The notes below the pieces were generated by a model that was not told the origin of the DNA, did not search any database, and saw only the letters and a list, made by a program, of their open reading frames with translations. A stretch of 64,000 nucleotides of DNA from Saturnia japonica (lineage: Eukaryota > Arthropoda > Insecta > Lepidoptera > Saturniidae). Shown piece by piece: positions 1-11,645 of this stretch. Both the position numbers and the translations under genes were made by a program. Position 1 is the stretch's first letter, and every line of letters starts with the position of its first letter. The DNA is taken from NCBI GenBank assembly GCA_033032175.1, contig CM065313.1, positions 16,283,327 to 16,347,326 on the forward strand, read 5' to 3'.

Positions 1-119
1 ATTCCGGCTGCACTCGATAACCAGTTCTCCTTACTACGCTTAGCGTGTTACCATTTTGGGCCACTTCGTCATTTAAAATCAAGTGAGATTATGCCCAAAT
101 GCTAAACCTATAATGAATT
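1..119 (+). repeat. short interspersed repeat, family C (partial)
   Basis: This stretch matches the right half of the repeat at 25283-25500 over about 115 bases (shared CTTAGCGTG, a GGCCAC(A/T)TCGTCA-type core, AGTGAGATT and AAACCTATAA). Inverted partial copies lie near 16650-16745 and 24620-24745. The left end is cut by the window edge. It carries no coding signal and I do not recognise the family. Confidence 0.6.
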
Positions 120-364
120 TAAAAACCCATCTCCACTGAAATAAATATGTAGAAACTGGACTATATAAAGTTTGCTGCCTTGATTTTTTAAAGTAAAATA
201 TCTATCTATACCTAGTTCTGGGACCTTATGTATTCATTTTATGTTACAGTATCATTAATTTATAGTAATCTCTTTAATAAATCGAAATTAATTTTATTAT
301 GGCCACGAATACACCAATAATATTTTTCCTATAAATTATACATAATGGTTGTAGTATTATGTAA

Positions 365-700
365 CTAGCGGTACCCGCGGCTTCACTGTTTGCATTCGAT
401 TTTTTTTAAATCAAAATGTATCCTATAGTTTTTGCGTGATGCACGCACAACGGCAAGCTTCCCATAAAAAATTTTATAAGTATACCCTGGCAGATAGAAA
501 GTCCCACCAAAATGATCTGTCTTTTTGAGGATCTTATTTTTTAGTTATAAATAATACCCTATTAAAATTTCAAGTTGCCTCAAATATATTTTTTTGCAAA
601 ATAATTTTGCACGCGTCTGGCTATGTTAAAACCCCGACTAAATCGTCTGACTTAATTTTTTTTATTCTTTAAACACTAAACTACGATATATAAAAATTGT
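365..700 (-). mobile_element. Helitron-like non-autonomous element, degenerate
   Basis: Read on the minus strand the end is a GC-rich hairpin region followed by CTAG|T, the usual 3' terminus of lepidopteran Helitrons. The inner block around 420-475 (TTTTTGCGTGATGCACGCAC, then CAACGGCAA) recurs at 41925-41955 in another Helitron-like copy. The 5' end is not resolved. The piece is old and holds no ORF. Confidence 0.5.
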
Positions 701-739
701 ATATTGCCTCTAATATATTTTTAGAAAAAAAAAAAATTA

Positions 740-1307
740 ACTTTAGGGGTGGATTTAGCCCCGCTACTCACCAGTCAGGTCTGCAGCTCCGAATTAGGGT
801 ATAATAGGAGAGGTCATAATCATTTATTTTAAACAATGTAATACATCAAGTATGACTGAGGTAACAGTGTCTTTCTCAATATACAACAATTACATGATTT
901 CTTACTCTCAAACTACGAATTAAAAGAACAAAATAAAATAACAAATGAGGAAGGTATGGGACAAGTTTTCGGCTTGCCTCAAATACCAACCCAAAAATTA
1001 GTGCCAGCTCTCCTACTGTACAGACCGTGTCTTGTCCATTGAAGCTGAGCGAGGCTGCGCAGTTGTGTTGCGAGTCATCCAAAGAGGGTGTTGCACAGTG
1101 GTTGAGGATCCGCAAAATAGGGACAGGTATCGAAAGACGAAATTTCAATCTTCAATAAGTGTTATTTTATAGTACCTACTCGAAAAGTTGTCAGTTGAGC
1201 AGCTTCTAGTTTATATTTTAGTGTTGTATTGTCCAGATCTATACCAGATCACCATCACCTCGCCAGTATACGTCCGCTCTGTACTACGGCGGCTTGCTTA
1301 TCCCCGC
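740..1307. other. intergenic, no gene seen
   Basis: The ORF-like stretch at 876-1148 on the minus strand has no recognisable domain and no splice context. I see nothing else in this interval. Confidence 0.5.
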
Positions 1308-1432
1308 GTTATTTTTTAATTTTAATTGACTGACTATACTGTTAGCCTTAGAGCCCTATTCAAAACAGAGCCGCTAATGGCTTTTACAGCTTCACCGAAC
1401 TTGGGGGCGAGAGCTTAGGGCACTCAGCCGTG
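1308..1432 (-). repeat. 101-nt retroposon, copy A (diverged)
   Basis: This matches the pair at 17026-17303 (ACTGTTAGCCTTAG, CTTTTACAGCTTCACCG, TTGGGGGCGAG, GGCACTCAGCCG). A T-rich run lies on its left, so the retroposon reads on the minus strand. Its 5' end falls at the same CGGCTGAGTGCCC motif as copies B, C and F. That argues for a true 5' end and against random truncation. Confidence 0.65.
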
Positions 1433-2400
1433 AAAGTTTCGGACAACTCGCGCACAACGGTGCCAAAGTGGCCGGACCTCGGCTTAGGCGGTTGTCGCGA
1501 TTGCAATTAAGTCGCGATCTGACTAATTCCCTATACGTAAATTCGAGCAAAACTAACATATACATATATAAATGTTCCTTCCTCTTGGGAGGAAGGAAGG
1601 AAGGAACATGTGTATATGTTATTTAGTAATCTGAAATATGGTCTACACTGACTAGCGTAAAAAAAAGAAAAAAAGGTCCCTTACAGAACCTATGTACCGG
1701 TGAGGTGTGCATGTATATACATAAAATATGTGTGTAATGTTTGTATGTGGGTAGCTAAATGTTGCACGTACAGTGTCACTTGGATCGCGCGGGCAGCTGC
1801 CTGACTCAAGGGTTTCACAGCAAACAGCGCCGTATGTGCTCGTCTATGTTATATAGGAGCTTGAGACGAAGTCAATACACTACAATTGTAGATTAAGGTT
1901 TACTGAATATCAAATAATAACAAACATGTCCGCCGACATGGAGTTCTATAAGTGCAATGTGGCTAATATTTCCGAGGTGTATTTTTCAGACTAACTTGCT
2001 AACTTTTGTTCATGGATAAATTTCCATAAAGTAAATGTTTTTGGAAAAAAAAAACCTTTTTTTCTAGTTTGGGAAAGTGTACTTTTTATTTTTTATCTCA
2101 AAACGGTTTCAATTGAACAGTCTAAGATGTATAATGTATATATTAGCTTATAAGAAAATATTCTTAATTCTGAATCATTTGCGGCCGCAACCTAGCGCTC
2201 TTATTAATTTTAATTTTCGGTTCACAGTAGCCTAATATGCAATAGTCGGTAGATATACCAAAAGTTGCTAAATTACAGCAAATTCAAAAATATTATTGAA
2301 GTTAGGAAAAATATTTTTTTTTTTCTTTATTGTAATTAGGAATTTGTATTTTAATAAAAGTTGTCATTTTCAAGATTGTAATCCAATTAATAAAAATTAA
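1433..2400. other. intergenic with a small hairpin
   Basis: There is no gene here. At 1574-1607 an inverted repeat (GTTCCTTCCTC ... GAGGAAGGAAGGAAGGAAC, loop of about 4 nt) could form a strong hairpin inside a GGAA-rich stretch. The remainder is AT-rich and unremarkable. Confidence 0.5.
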
Positions 2401-2409
2401 CAACCTCTA

Positions 2410-3715
2410 CATATTCGCAGATATTATGTAGCAGGGAAATATTGTCTAAAATTGAAATCATACCAAGATAATGAAGTCATTAGAATCCTTGATGATTTAC
2501 ATATACTTTGTCAAAGTACTTACTGGAGGCGTAAAACTAAACCTTTATTAGTTTTATTACACGAATTTCTTAAGGTAGTACCTATACAATGTAGTAAACA
2601 ACTAGATATATTTTCTTTAAACACATGGGTCAGCAATCTGGATTTCTCAAACATAGTAAAGCCGCAAATAGAACTGGTTAACAAACCAAAACGGTTGTAT
2701 AATTCTAGTACTCTGAAACAAATTTCTGAACTATATGTATCTCAGAAGTATAGCCACTTTTATAAGATATTTACCGATGGCTCCAAGGATGGCTCTGTTT
2801 GATATACAATCGAAAAATTTCATAAAACTGAAAATAAATCCAAATGTCTCAATTATTTCTGTAGAACTCATCGCTATTGCAGAAGCTATATCATACGCCG
2901 ACTCGTTCGAATTTGGTAACTATGTTATATCAACTGATTCGATGAGCGCCCTTCAACATTTAATTCTTTGTACATCTAGTAGACGAGGTATATCTATGGC
3001 ATATACAATTTTGGAAAGTATTCAGAGCTTAGCTAGTAAAATAAAAAATGTAATTTTACAATGGTTGCCATCTTACATCGGCTTGGAGGCAACGAAGAGG
3101 TAGATCATCTGGCAAGAGAGGCCATCACTGATGGGATTCCTTTTGGATGTCTGCCGTTTTATTCCGAGGTATTTTATATCGTAAAAAGGCGGTGAATGGA
3201 TTTGTGGAAGGAATATTTCAACAAGAGGTCTCTCAGTAAAGGCATTTGGTATAGAACAATTGAACCTCACCCTCCCCATGTTCCCTGGATCGATAAAGCT
3301 GATTGGACGAGGGCTGAAACAATTACAGCTTTGAGACTCCGTTCTGGACATATTCCACATAATAAATTTGCCTACTTAATGAAAAAAATACAGTCACCTT
3401 GGTGTACTGAATGTGTTTATATAGAGGATGCTTATCATATTATGGTAGAATGTGTCCGGAATGAGCTAGAAAGAATAAACTACTGCTTAGTAATAAATAA
3501 AAACTTACGTTCTGTTGGGGTCTGTAACAGTATTCTGGCTTCAGCTTTGTCAGAAGAAGCCAGGATGCTGTACAGGTTAGTACAAGTAGGTATAGATAGA
3601 AGATAAAGATGAGTGTATTATAATTATTATTATGTGTATGTTTACCAATAGGGATGGCATGGTCTCTTTGTGACCAAATTCTTTAATTAAATAAAGAGAT
3701 TAAAAAAAAATCAAT
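2410..3715 (+). pseudogene. broken non-LTR retrotransposon 3' part (RNase H, I-group type)
   Basis: Three frames in series together give the C-terminal part of a LINE polyprotein. First is the linker after the reverse transcriptase (frame through 2452-2802). Next is an RNase H domain with FTDGSKDGS, SVELIAIAEAI, ISTDSMSAL and GNEEVDHLARE, spread over 2735-3103 and beyond. Last is a C-terminal segment with a Cys/His cluster (WCTEC ... YHIMVEC) at 3196-3606. Frame changes occur near 2800 and 3090 and a stop near 3195, so it is non-functional. An A-rich tail at about 3690-3710 marks the 3' end. No reverse transcriptase core is present, so the copy is 5' truncated. RNase H-bearing LINEs include the I, R1 and Outcast groups; I cannot tell which this is. 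Confidence 0.8.
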
Positions 3716-3829
3716 TATAAATTCAAATTTTTGATGCCTATGTCCCTATTTGTACCGTGTACGGACTCGGTTTCCACACTCCACATACAAAATGTATGAA
3801 ATTTGAATAAACCTCGCAAACCCATGTCC

Positions 3830-4000
3830 ACTATTGGTCGACACAGCTCCCGCAGCCTCGCTTCGCATTAGTGGACAGGCAACCTAACACAGTGATTTCC
3901 TATCCCTTTTGTTACACATGCTGATAACAATATTTGTGCCATTTTCAAATTGCTTTTAATGAGAGTATTTTGTGTCTATTTATAAAACGTCATTCAATTA
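3830..4000 (+). repeat. unclassified interspersed repeat, family D (partial)
   Basis: The stretch CATGCTGATAACAA ... TTTATAAAACGTCATT is shared with 23390-23475, and a longer inverted copy lies at 59640-59800. No coding content and no clear termini. Confidence 0.5.
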
Positions 4001-4391
4001 AGGCTGTGGTATGTTGCACATGGCCGAGAGTGGCTGACAATTGATTTAAATGTTTAATTTTGGAAGAAGCCTATGTCAAATAGGCACCAGGACGGTTGTC
4101 AAGGTAAATTAATTACGAACCAATGTACAAAAAACAAATCTAAAGCCTTATACTATGTACTGGCTGAATAAAGGCTTTTTATCTATATTGATGGTATGAC
4201 CATAATAAATATTTATTGTAACTAGGCCTTTATATCAGTCTATCTAGCTGGATGATCAGTAATTTTGGGAGAATACAAACATTATCTTAAATATTTTTAC
4301 TACATAGAAATGCACATTGTCTTTTTTTTGTGATAAAAAATATTAATTATATTTGTTATCTGTGATGCTTACTCTAAGGACTTTTATATTG

Positions 4392-5231
4392 TTAAATAAA
4401 TATCAAAATTATCCTGTTACTGTAGATTAAATAAAAATTCAAATAGTTTTCATCTATTTTATTCACTTCATTTAACTTTTCAACAACCATGTAATGTTTA
4501 CCATATCTTCTACCTTCACCTTTTAAAATCAGTCTCCTTACATTATTCCGTATCGCTTCTAAACTCTTAACATTATCAAGACCAAGGAGGAATTCTAAGT
4601 TTATAACATCATGAACATCCCGAACATGCATGTAGTTCTCAGCGCCACTAGTCACAATAATATTTTTTGATTTTCCTACAGCATGGTAAATGTGAGCAAT
4701 GCTTATAATATTTTTTCTTGCCGTAGAATCTCTTATAGCTGGTGCATACATTAATTCAAAGAAGATACCTCTATCTACAGCCTGTCTATAAAGTTTTCGG
4801 TTGACTTTGAATGGGATTCTACCTGCAGACTCAAAGCTAATAAGATCAATATCCATAGTTCCACAAGCATACTGAAATGCCTGCAATGTTTTAGGTACAA
4901 CAGCTACGATATCATATTTTTTGAGATTTTCAGATTGGTTCAACTTATGAGTGACACTTGAATCAGAAAATTCAATAGTTACCCTTTGTAAAATGTTTAA
5001 TTTTGTATCGTCTGATATTTCTTTTGGAATTTCGAGTAAAGGTGGTATAAAATCCTTTTTCTCCTGAGGATCTCCTTTCCTTTTCTTTTTTTTAGGTTCA
5101 TCACTTGTTTCTTCCACGAGTGTGTTTATTGCCACTGTATTGAAGCCGTGTTTTTGTAATATATGTAATTTATCAAGTTCAAAATTTTTACTTATTGACA
5201 GATCACAAAACCCCCAAATTTTACTTGCCAT
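4392..5231 (-). CDS. RPP30: ribonuclease P/MRP protein subunit p30
   Basis: This encodes 279 residues, close to the human protein (268). RPP30 is a TIM-barrel protein subunit of nuclear RNase P and RNase MRP, which process the 5' ends of pre-tRNAs and rRNA precursors. Family features visible: an N-terminal first strand GFCDLSI, then HGFNTVAIN, ILQRVTIEFSD, YDIVAVVPKT, MDIDLISFESAGRIPFKV, DRGIFFELMYAPAIRDSTAR (the most conserved block), NIIVTSGAE and DVINLEFLLGLD. A lysine-rich segment (KKKKRK) near residues 45-55 is probably nuclear-localising. The frame stays open for 13 codons upstream, but that part begins with a non-ATG codon. The ATG at 5231 places the conserved strand at the usual distance, so I chose it. 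It is a single exon and looks intact. Splicing to an upstream untranslated exon is possible, since an AG lies just before the ATG. Confidence 0.93.
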   Translation of the reverse strand: MASKIWGFCDLSISKNFELDKLHILQKHGFNTVAINTLVEETSDEPKKKKRKGDPQEKKDFIPPLLEIPKEISDDTKLNILQRVTIEFSDSSVTHKLNQSENLKKYDIVAVVPKTLQAFQYACGTMDIDLISFESAGRIPFKVNRKLYRQAVDRGIFFELMYAPAIRDSTARKNIISIAHIYHAVGKSKNIIVTSGAENYMHVRDVHDVINLEFLLGLDNVKSLEAIRNNVRRLILKGEGRRYGKHYMVVEKLNEVNKIDENYLNFYLIYSNRIILIFI

Positions 5232-5879
5232 ATCTACAATATTTATATTATTTGCAACTTTGTTTTTCAACTCAGTATTGTTATGAAGTGCGACACTATA
5301 GGTTATACATTTCTTTAGAAAATATTTGTAATTTTAACAGTTTCATCTATGCAATATTGTTTTACTTTTAATTGTTTAGCTCATAAACATATAACAAAAT
5401 TAATGAAGTAGGTATACGTAAACAAAAAATAATTGAAACTAAAGAAATTGTACCTCGGCATAGGGTACCTTCCCGTATTAGTGTATTTCTACAACAAATT
5501 ATATATAGTAATATGTGATTATATGGAGTAGGACTGTTGATAAAATATCGATATATTTTTTTGGACGATATATCGATAGTTCAATATTGAACAGTAGATA
5601 TCAATGGTCGATATTTTTTTAATAAATTTTAATTTGTAATTTTTTTTCGTAATTTATTTAATCTACAAAACCATCGTAAACTTAATTTATATTATATTTT
5701 TTCTGAATTCCTAGTTTACATATTATCCTAAAACGAAATGTAGTTTTTTATAGATAAAACTGTGGTAAAAAAATTACCAATATACTATAATTACTAACTC
5801 TCGGTAGAGAGTAGTATATTCTTTGATTACTAATATCCAACGTGACATTAATACTCTTGAGGAATATTAAAAAAAAAAA

Positions 5880-6845
5880 AAAATCTGTCATCGTAATTAA
5901 GTGCGTAAATATCAGCTTTACGCGTAAATCTAAAGTTATTAACTTTCAGTATTACATAAATAATGTTCCTATTAGAAAAGTTGACAAGGTTAGAGACTTA
6001 GGTGTTATTTTTGATTATAAGCTGTCTATGAGTGATCACATAGATGTCATCGTTAGTAAAGCATATAAACAATTAGGCTTCATCAAACGTATATGCGAAC
6101 CATTCACAAATATAGAGTGTATTAAAATGCTGTACTTCGCGTACGTAAGAAGTATTCTTGAATATGCTTCAGTCATATGGTCGCCTAAATATAATAAATA
6201 CATATACAGTATTGAATCTATTCAGAAAAAAATTGTAAAATTTTTATGCAATAAAGATTTTAAAGAATTTACGAACTATGGTGAACTATGTAACTATTTT
6301 CGCCTAGATTCTTTAGAAGTGCGGCGTCAACAACATGAAATGATTTTATTGCACTCTATACTATCGGGCTATATTGATTGTCCCGATCTTTTGGGCACTG
6401 TATCACTGCGAGTACCAAAATACTGTACACGCAAAGCACCGTTGTTTGCCGTCCCATATGCTAAATCTAACTATGCTCAAAATTCAATACTGTGTCGCAT
6501 TGCCCAATCCTATAATGAAGTATACGATACGGTAGACATATTTCGATATTCACGGAATACATTTAAAAATGAAATAATAAAGTTACAACGCGGAATTATA
6601 CAATTATAATATAAAAAAGATAAAGCACACAAGTCAGAAATACAGACGTACGCTCTCACACACACACACACGCACACTATACTGAACGCAAGTAAAGATT
6701 ACATGTTTTTCTTTTGTCTACTTATGTATATTTTTATGTATCACTTCCTGTAATTGTGAAATCCTGTTTTGGCTTTAATTGTTACATACTATAAGATATT
6801 ATATAAAATATTGTATGCTGTTGGATTTCCAAATAAATAAATAAT
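5880..6845 (+). pseudogene. LINE 3' fragment: reverse transcriptase C-terminal part, nested in hAT
   Basis: An open frame to 6609 encodes the end of a non-LTR reverse transcriptase and its C-terminal tail. It runs from the thumb-side motif KCVNISFTRKS through VRDLGVIFDYKLSMSDHI, YVRSILEYASVIWSP and IQKKIVKFLC to a basic tail. This arrangement is typical of the CR1/Jockey group. The catalytic core (YADD) is missing, so the copy is 5' truncated. The 3' end is a short run of AAAT repeats at about 6830-6845. An (AC)n run lies at about 6655-6680 in the 3' untranslated part. The frame after the truncation is still open, so the insertion is not very old. Confidence 0.8.
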
Positions 6846-7099
6846 ATGTTACTTACAATTGTTGTTTGTTGTCACTGTCAGTGTTAACAAATTAGTATAG
6901 TTAGCATCTCTAGCTAGACTAGCGTCTCTAACAGAGATAAATGTCTCTCTAATATTGAGCGAAGTTAAAAAGAGAGGTTATGAAAAATTACTGTTTTAAT
7001 GTAATGTAGCGGTTAAAAGAAGTATTCACCCCTACAGTAGGCGCTTCTCCGCGTGGAGAAAAAGAAATAACTTCATCATTATGGAATCGACAAGAAGAT

Positions 7100-7462
7100 A
7101 TGCTCTTGAAAAATATGGCCAATGCCAATGAAGTTTCTGGCAGAAGTTTTGGTACAATACCTGCTAAATTAAAGCAGTATTTAGATCAGCCAAATATTTC
7201 AAGGTCTTCAAATGCCCTGAAATTTTGGATTGATTGTAGGCATTTTACTCCTGTGCTATCAGAAATAGCTGTTAAATATTTCGTTTCTTCTGCTACATCT
7301 GTAGCATCTGGACGAGTTGCTTCTACAGTCAATCTTTTAGTGCCTAATAATCGTAGTAGTAGAACAGGTGAACATATAAAACAAATAGTATTTTTAAAAA
7401 CTCTTACTGAAGAATATTGGTATACATCTTTGTATTATTTAAATTTTAAATATAATTACTAA
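7100..7462 (+). pseudogene. hAT transposase C-terminal dimerisation domain (remnant)
   Basis: The translation shows the hAT C-terminal dimerisation pattern: LKFWID ... FTPVLSEIAVKYFVSSATSV, then ASGRVASTVNLLVPNNRSS and EHIKQIVFLK. This matches the PVLS-A--YL--PATSV-SERVFST / LSPEHVNQLVFLK arrangement seen in ZBED-like and hAT transposases. SERVFS has decayed to SGRVAS. The catalytic part and BED finger are absent, and no upstream exon can encode them. Confidence 0.75.
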
Positions 7463-7699
7463 GTACCTACAACTTATATACATTTTTTTCATTTTATTTG
7501 TTTTTTAAATATACTGTACTATAAACTGTGTAATCATTTTTGAGCTGACTTACATTTTTTTTTAATAAAGTCGATTAATATATAAATTGAATTATTGATT
7601 TTTTTTTTCGATATATTGAAACCCGATATTGATATATTTATAAATATCGATTTTTAGAAAAATCGATATATGAAAAATATCAACACTCCTACTATGGAG

Positions 7700-9490
7700 T
7701 ATATACCTGCTCTGCAGTAGAGGTGTAATGTTTGTAACGAATATATTCATAACAGGTGGGATAATAATACGCGCCACGAACTAATATATAATGATACACG
7801 AATACAGAATAATAGGTTACGGTGAGTCACCGCAAAGTACCTTTCTCTTTGTCCGTTATAGGGGCATGCGTCTTGCGAGTAAGCGAGATAACTACATGAT
7901 TTGAAACTTCGCATAGAAACGACCGCTAGCTGCTGGCTTATTGTATGTGCAGCTAGGTATGTATAGTAAAGACATAATTATACACGTTGGGCTTCGTATG
8001 AAAACTGCATGGGTTGATAATACTGTACACAATCAATGACAACAGAATCACTATAGACACATAGATTAGTTTGTAATATTTGTATTCGGTATCTATTGGT
8101 ATTTCGTATTTAGAATCACTATATTAGGCACCGTTTTTAACGAATATCAGCGTATTAGCTAATACGGATATTAGTTAGATTCATAGATTAGTTCGTAATT
8201 TTTGTATTACGTACCTACCTATTCGCATTTCATATTATATTAATGGTTCCTTCAGTTCCTTGTAACTCGGTACGATTGCATTCATGTTATCGTAACTATA
8301 TATTTCTGAGAATTTCAAATCTAAACATTTATTATTTTGTATTTAGAATTAACTAAAAAGTAAACTGATTGACGTTTTTAATGGAAATATATAACAAAAA
8401 AATGCGTGAGTGTCGTGGAACTCTCGGTTGGAGCGAAGCTCCTAGCCTCGAACCAATAACCGTGCACCTATGACTGGGTACAGCCAATAGCATACGCGCT
8501 ATGGATCTCGTCCACCCTATAACTTTTTTTCGCTTAGCCCCCATCCGCCAAGTCTGTACCGTGCGATATGGGAGTGCGTTCTAAAAATACAGAAATATTT
8601 ATAATTATTGTAGTACATGACATATAATTATGTGACATTTTTTAACATAACATATTATAATATACCAAAGATTTCCACGTTAAAGATAGTCCGCAAATTC
8701 TTAATATAAAGAAAAAAATTATCGCCGTTTCCTTTATGTACTATAAAAGGCATACGGATAATAATAATGAATACATATTCACGACAATCTTTTGTATCTT
8801 ACTCACATTCTATAGGTAGAGAATAGGTACACTTAATATCAGTATTAGATTCAAGAAGGTAGTGATTAGCGAATATTGAATCGGTTACTATTATTGACTA
8901 ATACCCGGTAATAGGTACGGTGACCTAAAAGGAGATACCTAATATAGTCCAAAATAATATTATGAATATCAAAACATGAGGCTATTAAAACACCTCTACT
9001 AGTCACAGAATAAAGTTCTCGACAATCGACATCGACATGAGACAATGAAGAATGTCAGATGTTTGTGACACACAAAGTTGACACTTGACATTCCTTTGGC
9101 TATTTGTCTATACTTGGAAATTATGACTAAAAAATTCGTTTAAAAATAATTTTTATTAGTATATAATTTTCAGAAATCTATGTGAATCGATTTTTGAATT
9201 GAAAAAGGAAATTTGTAATTCCTGTAATTTCCTTATTTTGATATTTCAACTATATATTTTGTCCTAACACTTTTATTTTACTAATCATAAGACCCTTCAG
9301 TAGGTATCTTTTTTAGCCGACTTTTTTATATGATTACTTCAACGCTGGCGAGTTATCTGTAGTACAATACATTATTAATCTAATGTCAATGCTTCAAAGT
9401 CTTCAAACTTTGTCAAAATACATTCACTGATTCTCTTTCTCATCTGCATAGAGCAAATAGTACTTTTTTATAAAGGAGAACTCATCTGGT
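7700..9490. other. intergenic region upstream of MDH1B
   Basis: No gene seen. 8400-8570 is relatively GC-rich, and its minus-strand frame (8353-8544) resembles translated repeat sequence more than a protein. The interval 8100-8240 contains two related blocks (CATAGATTAGTTYGTAATWTTTGTATT at about 8060 and 8185), a local degenerate duplication. The last 500 bp before the MDH1B ATG probably hold its promoter, but I see no convincing TATA box or initiator. Confidence 0.4.
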
Positions 9491-9505
9491 TACAGAAGTG
9501 TAAAA

Positions 9506-11645
9506 ATGGTAGTCCGTATTATAATCGCTGGAGAATCTCAGTGTCAAATTTTTGCCCAAATATGTCTAGTAGCAGACTATTTATCCCAAAATTTGCCAAA
9601 TTTGTGCTACGAGCGTATCGAAAAACCTATACTTGAATGGAAGGTAAACTACTTTGATGGACATTTTAAGCGTGGCTACTGATTGGCACGTACAAATCTT
9701 TAGGATTAATAAATATAACATATTTAGTCTTTAATGTTTAAGAAACTTATTCTTATTTATAATATTGTTGACTGTAACAGATATTTTAATATCTACTTTG
9801 TTGTTAATTTAGCAAGTATGACTGTGTAGAATAAACTGTAGTAATCGAACAATAGTGTAATTAATGTTTAAGAAAATTATTCTTATTTATAATTTGTGGG
9901 CATGTTATACAATTTTGCCTACTTTATTATTAATTTGGCAGGCATGGCTGTGTAGAATAAACCAAAAAAACAAATGGCACCACGTAGGATCACCGATAAT
10001 TTGGAAGGAAATATTAATGAGAGGTAGTAAGCCTTATTATATTGGTGGAGCTTCAGAATTTCTAGAGTATTGCCAATCGTATTACGACTTTGATTTATTT
10101 TTTGCGTCAGAAAAATTTGAAGGTTTGGTTAAAAATTTTGCTCAGTATCAAAATAAAATAAAATACGAACATCACATGTTAACTAAAAGGGAAGCAAAAT
10201 CTGAATTGTTAGAGCAACCACTTAAAATTAACTTTGTTATCACTATTTGTGGTGCTCACAATCCTTTAACTATGTACTTAATATCTGGATTGTTGGAAAT
10301 GAAGAGCAATGAAAAAAATATTTCCAAAATATACATTTATGACAGTGATTGTTCCAAAGAATTCATGGAGTCTGTTGAAAGTGAGTGTAGGTTCATAGAA
10401 AGTGACAATCCAGCAAAAGTAGTAAAATATGTTGAGAAGATTGGTATGGCATTAACGAATACCGACCTGCTTATAATTTTGGATCATGCACCATTTGAGT
10501 AAATATTTATATATGGTTTTAAAAGTTCCTATTTTTTCGATTATAAAATTGAAATTTAAAACTTTTTTTCTTTTTCAGTCCCAAACTATCAATCGGAGAT
10601 TGGCTTCTATTGAATGAAAAAATTATGAAAAAAATAGCTCTCATGATTAACGCATCTGCAACACGTAAAATGTATGTTTTGTTTCCAAACTTAGGTCCAG
10701 CTTGTTACAATGCATCTGTACTTATTGATGCTACTAATATAAATAAAAACCACATTGTAGTCGCTACTTCTGATTTAGGTTTGGAAGTAGCACCATTTAT
10801 ATCAGAGATTGCTGAAGTACCCATGAGAAGTATGTTTTGTTCTCCTGTTTGGGGTTTTGTTGGGATTAATCATTTAGTAGACGTTCGCACTACTGTTCAT
10901 AAATATAATTCATTTGAACCTTATAACAGATTTAAAAAAGTGAAGGACTCTACTTTAAATATCGGAAGTGTTACGCCAGAAATGAGAACATTGGAATATC
11001 TGCTGTATTTTAATGAAACTTTGTGGATGAATGTTGCTGAAAAAAAAGTAAATCGAACATTTCCTGTGTTATACATTTGTAATTTAAACCACCAAAATAA
11101 TTTTAAAGCCTCGTATTTTTCTTTTATAGACTAAACATGTTGAAGGTCAAATTTCAATTAATAAGGCTTTGGCAGTATTAGATGTGGTAAAATGTTGGTT
11201 ATTTGAACCAAGCCCTGACCAAATTTTAAATTTAGGCATAAGATGTAATGGTAAGTTCCTTCTTACATATTAAAAATGAGTAGGAAACCAATCATTTACG
11301 AGTACTAGACACTCGTATAATATAAATACAATTGATTTATTAATTTGTTTGTTATTGCTGTAAGTATAAAAATGTATTCTATTTTGTCCTTAATATTTTC
11401 AATTTTAAGGTTCATTTGGTCTAAAGTTTAAAGGAGCTTTTTCTCAACCAGCACGACTTGTAGAAGGAGAATGGACACCTGCAAATGAATTCATGTTACC
11501 AAGAGATCCACAAATTAAAATAGCATATTTGGAGTATATGGCTTACTTTACTATGACGTTAAAACAAAACGATTTACCTCCTATTATACGTTACTATCCT
11601 TGTTCATGTAAACGAAAATTTTATAAGAAAAAAGAGGTTTGGTGA
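9506..11645 (+). CDS. MDH1B: malate dehydrogenase 1B-like protein (five exons)
   Basis: Exons 9506-9643, 9942-10498, 10579-11047, 11130-11250 and 11410-11645 join in consistent phases (0, 2, 0, 1) with GT-AG introns. They give 506 residues against 518 for the human protein. MDH1B is a divergent member of the lactate/malate dehydrogenase family with an extra N-terminal domain. That domain is visible here: VADYLSQNLPN, then KNKWHHVGSPIIWKEIL and IGGASEFLEYCQSYYD, the strongest matches to animal MDH1B. The Rossmann-like start is ITICGAHNPLTMYL and lacks a clear GxxGxxG. Further on are LGPACYN, a VWGFVG block where classical enzymes have the catalytic His (GNHS), and a C-terminal FGLKFKGAFSQPARL ... 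GEW segment. Catalytic activity is therefore doubtful. In mammals the gene is mainly expressed in testis/ciliated tissue. Introns are short (79-298 bp). The tail after residue 490 is basic (KRKFYKKK). Confidence 0.9.
9731..9963 (+). repeat. tandem duplication across the MDH1B intron 1 / exon 2 junction
   Basis: A unit of about 105-110 bp at 9731-9838 is repeated, diverged, at 9861-9963. Both start TTAATGTTTAAGAAA and end GGCTGTGTAGAATAAAC-like. The second unit contains the acceptor CAG at 9939-9941 and the first 20 or so bases of exon 2. The first holds a decayed copy of the same acceptor and exon start. The offset is 130 bp. Confidence 0.75.

Larger units (their letters stand above)
5521..7699 (+). 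mobile_element. hAT-family DNA transposon relic with 8-bp target duplication
   Basis: The terminal inverted repeats are TAGGACTGTTGATA at 5529 and, inverted, TAGGAGTGTTGATA ending at 7691. Each is followed inward by ATATCGAT-rich subterminal sequence. The flanks ATATGGAG (5521-5528) and CTATGGAG (7692-7699) form an 8-bp target duplication with one mismatch, as expected for hAT. The only transposase remnant is the C-terminal dimerisation domain at 7100-7462. A LINE fragment (about 5880-6845) sits inside the element, so the LINE jumped in afterwards. Confidence 0.8.
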
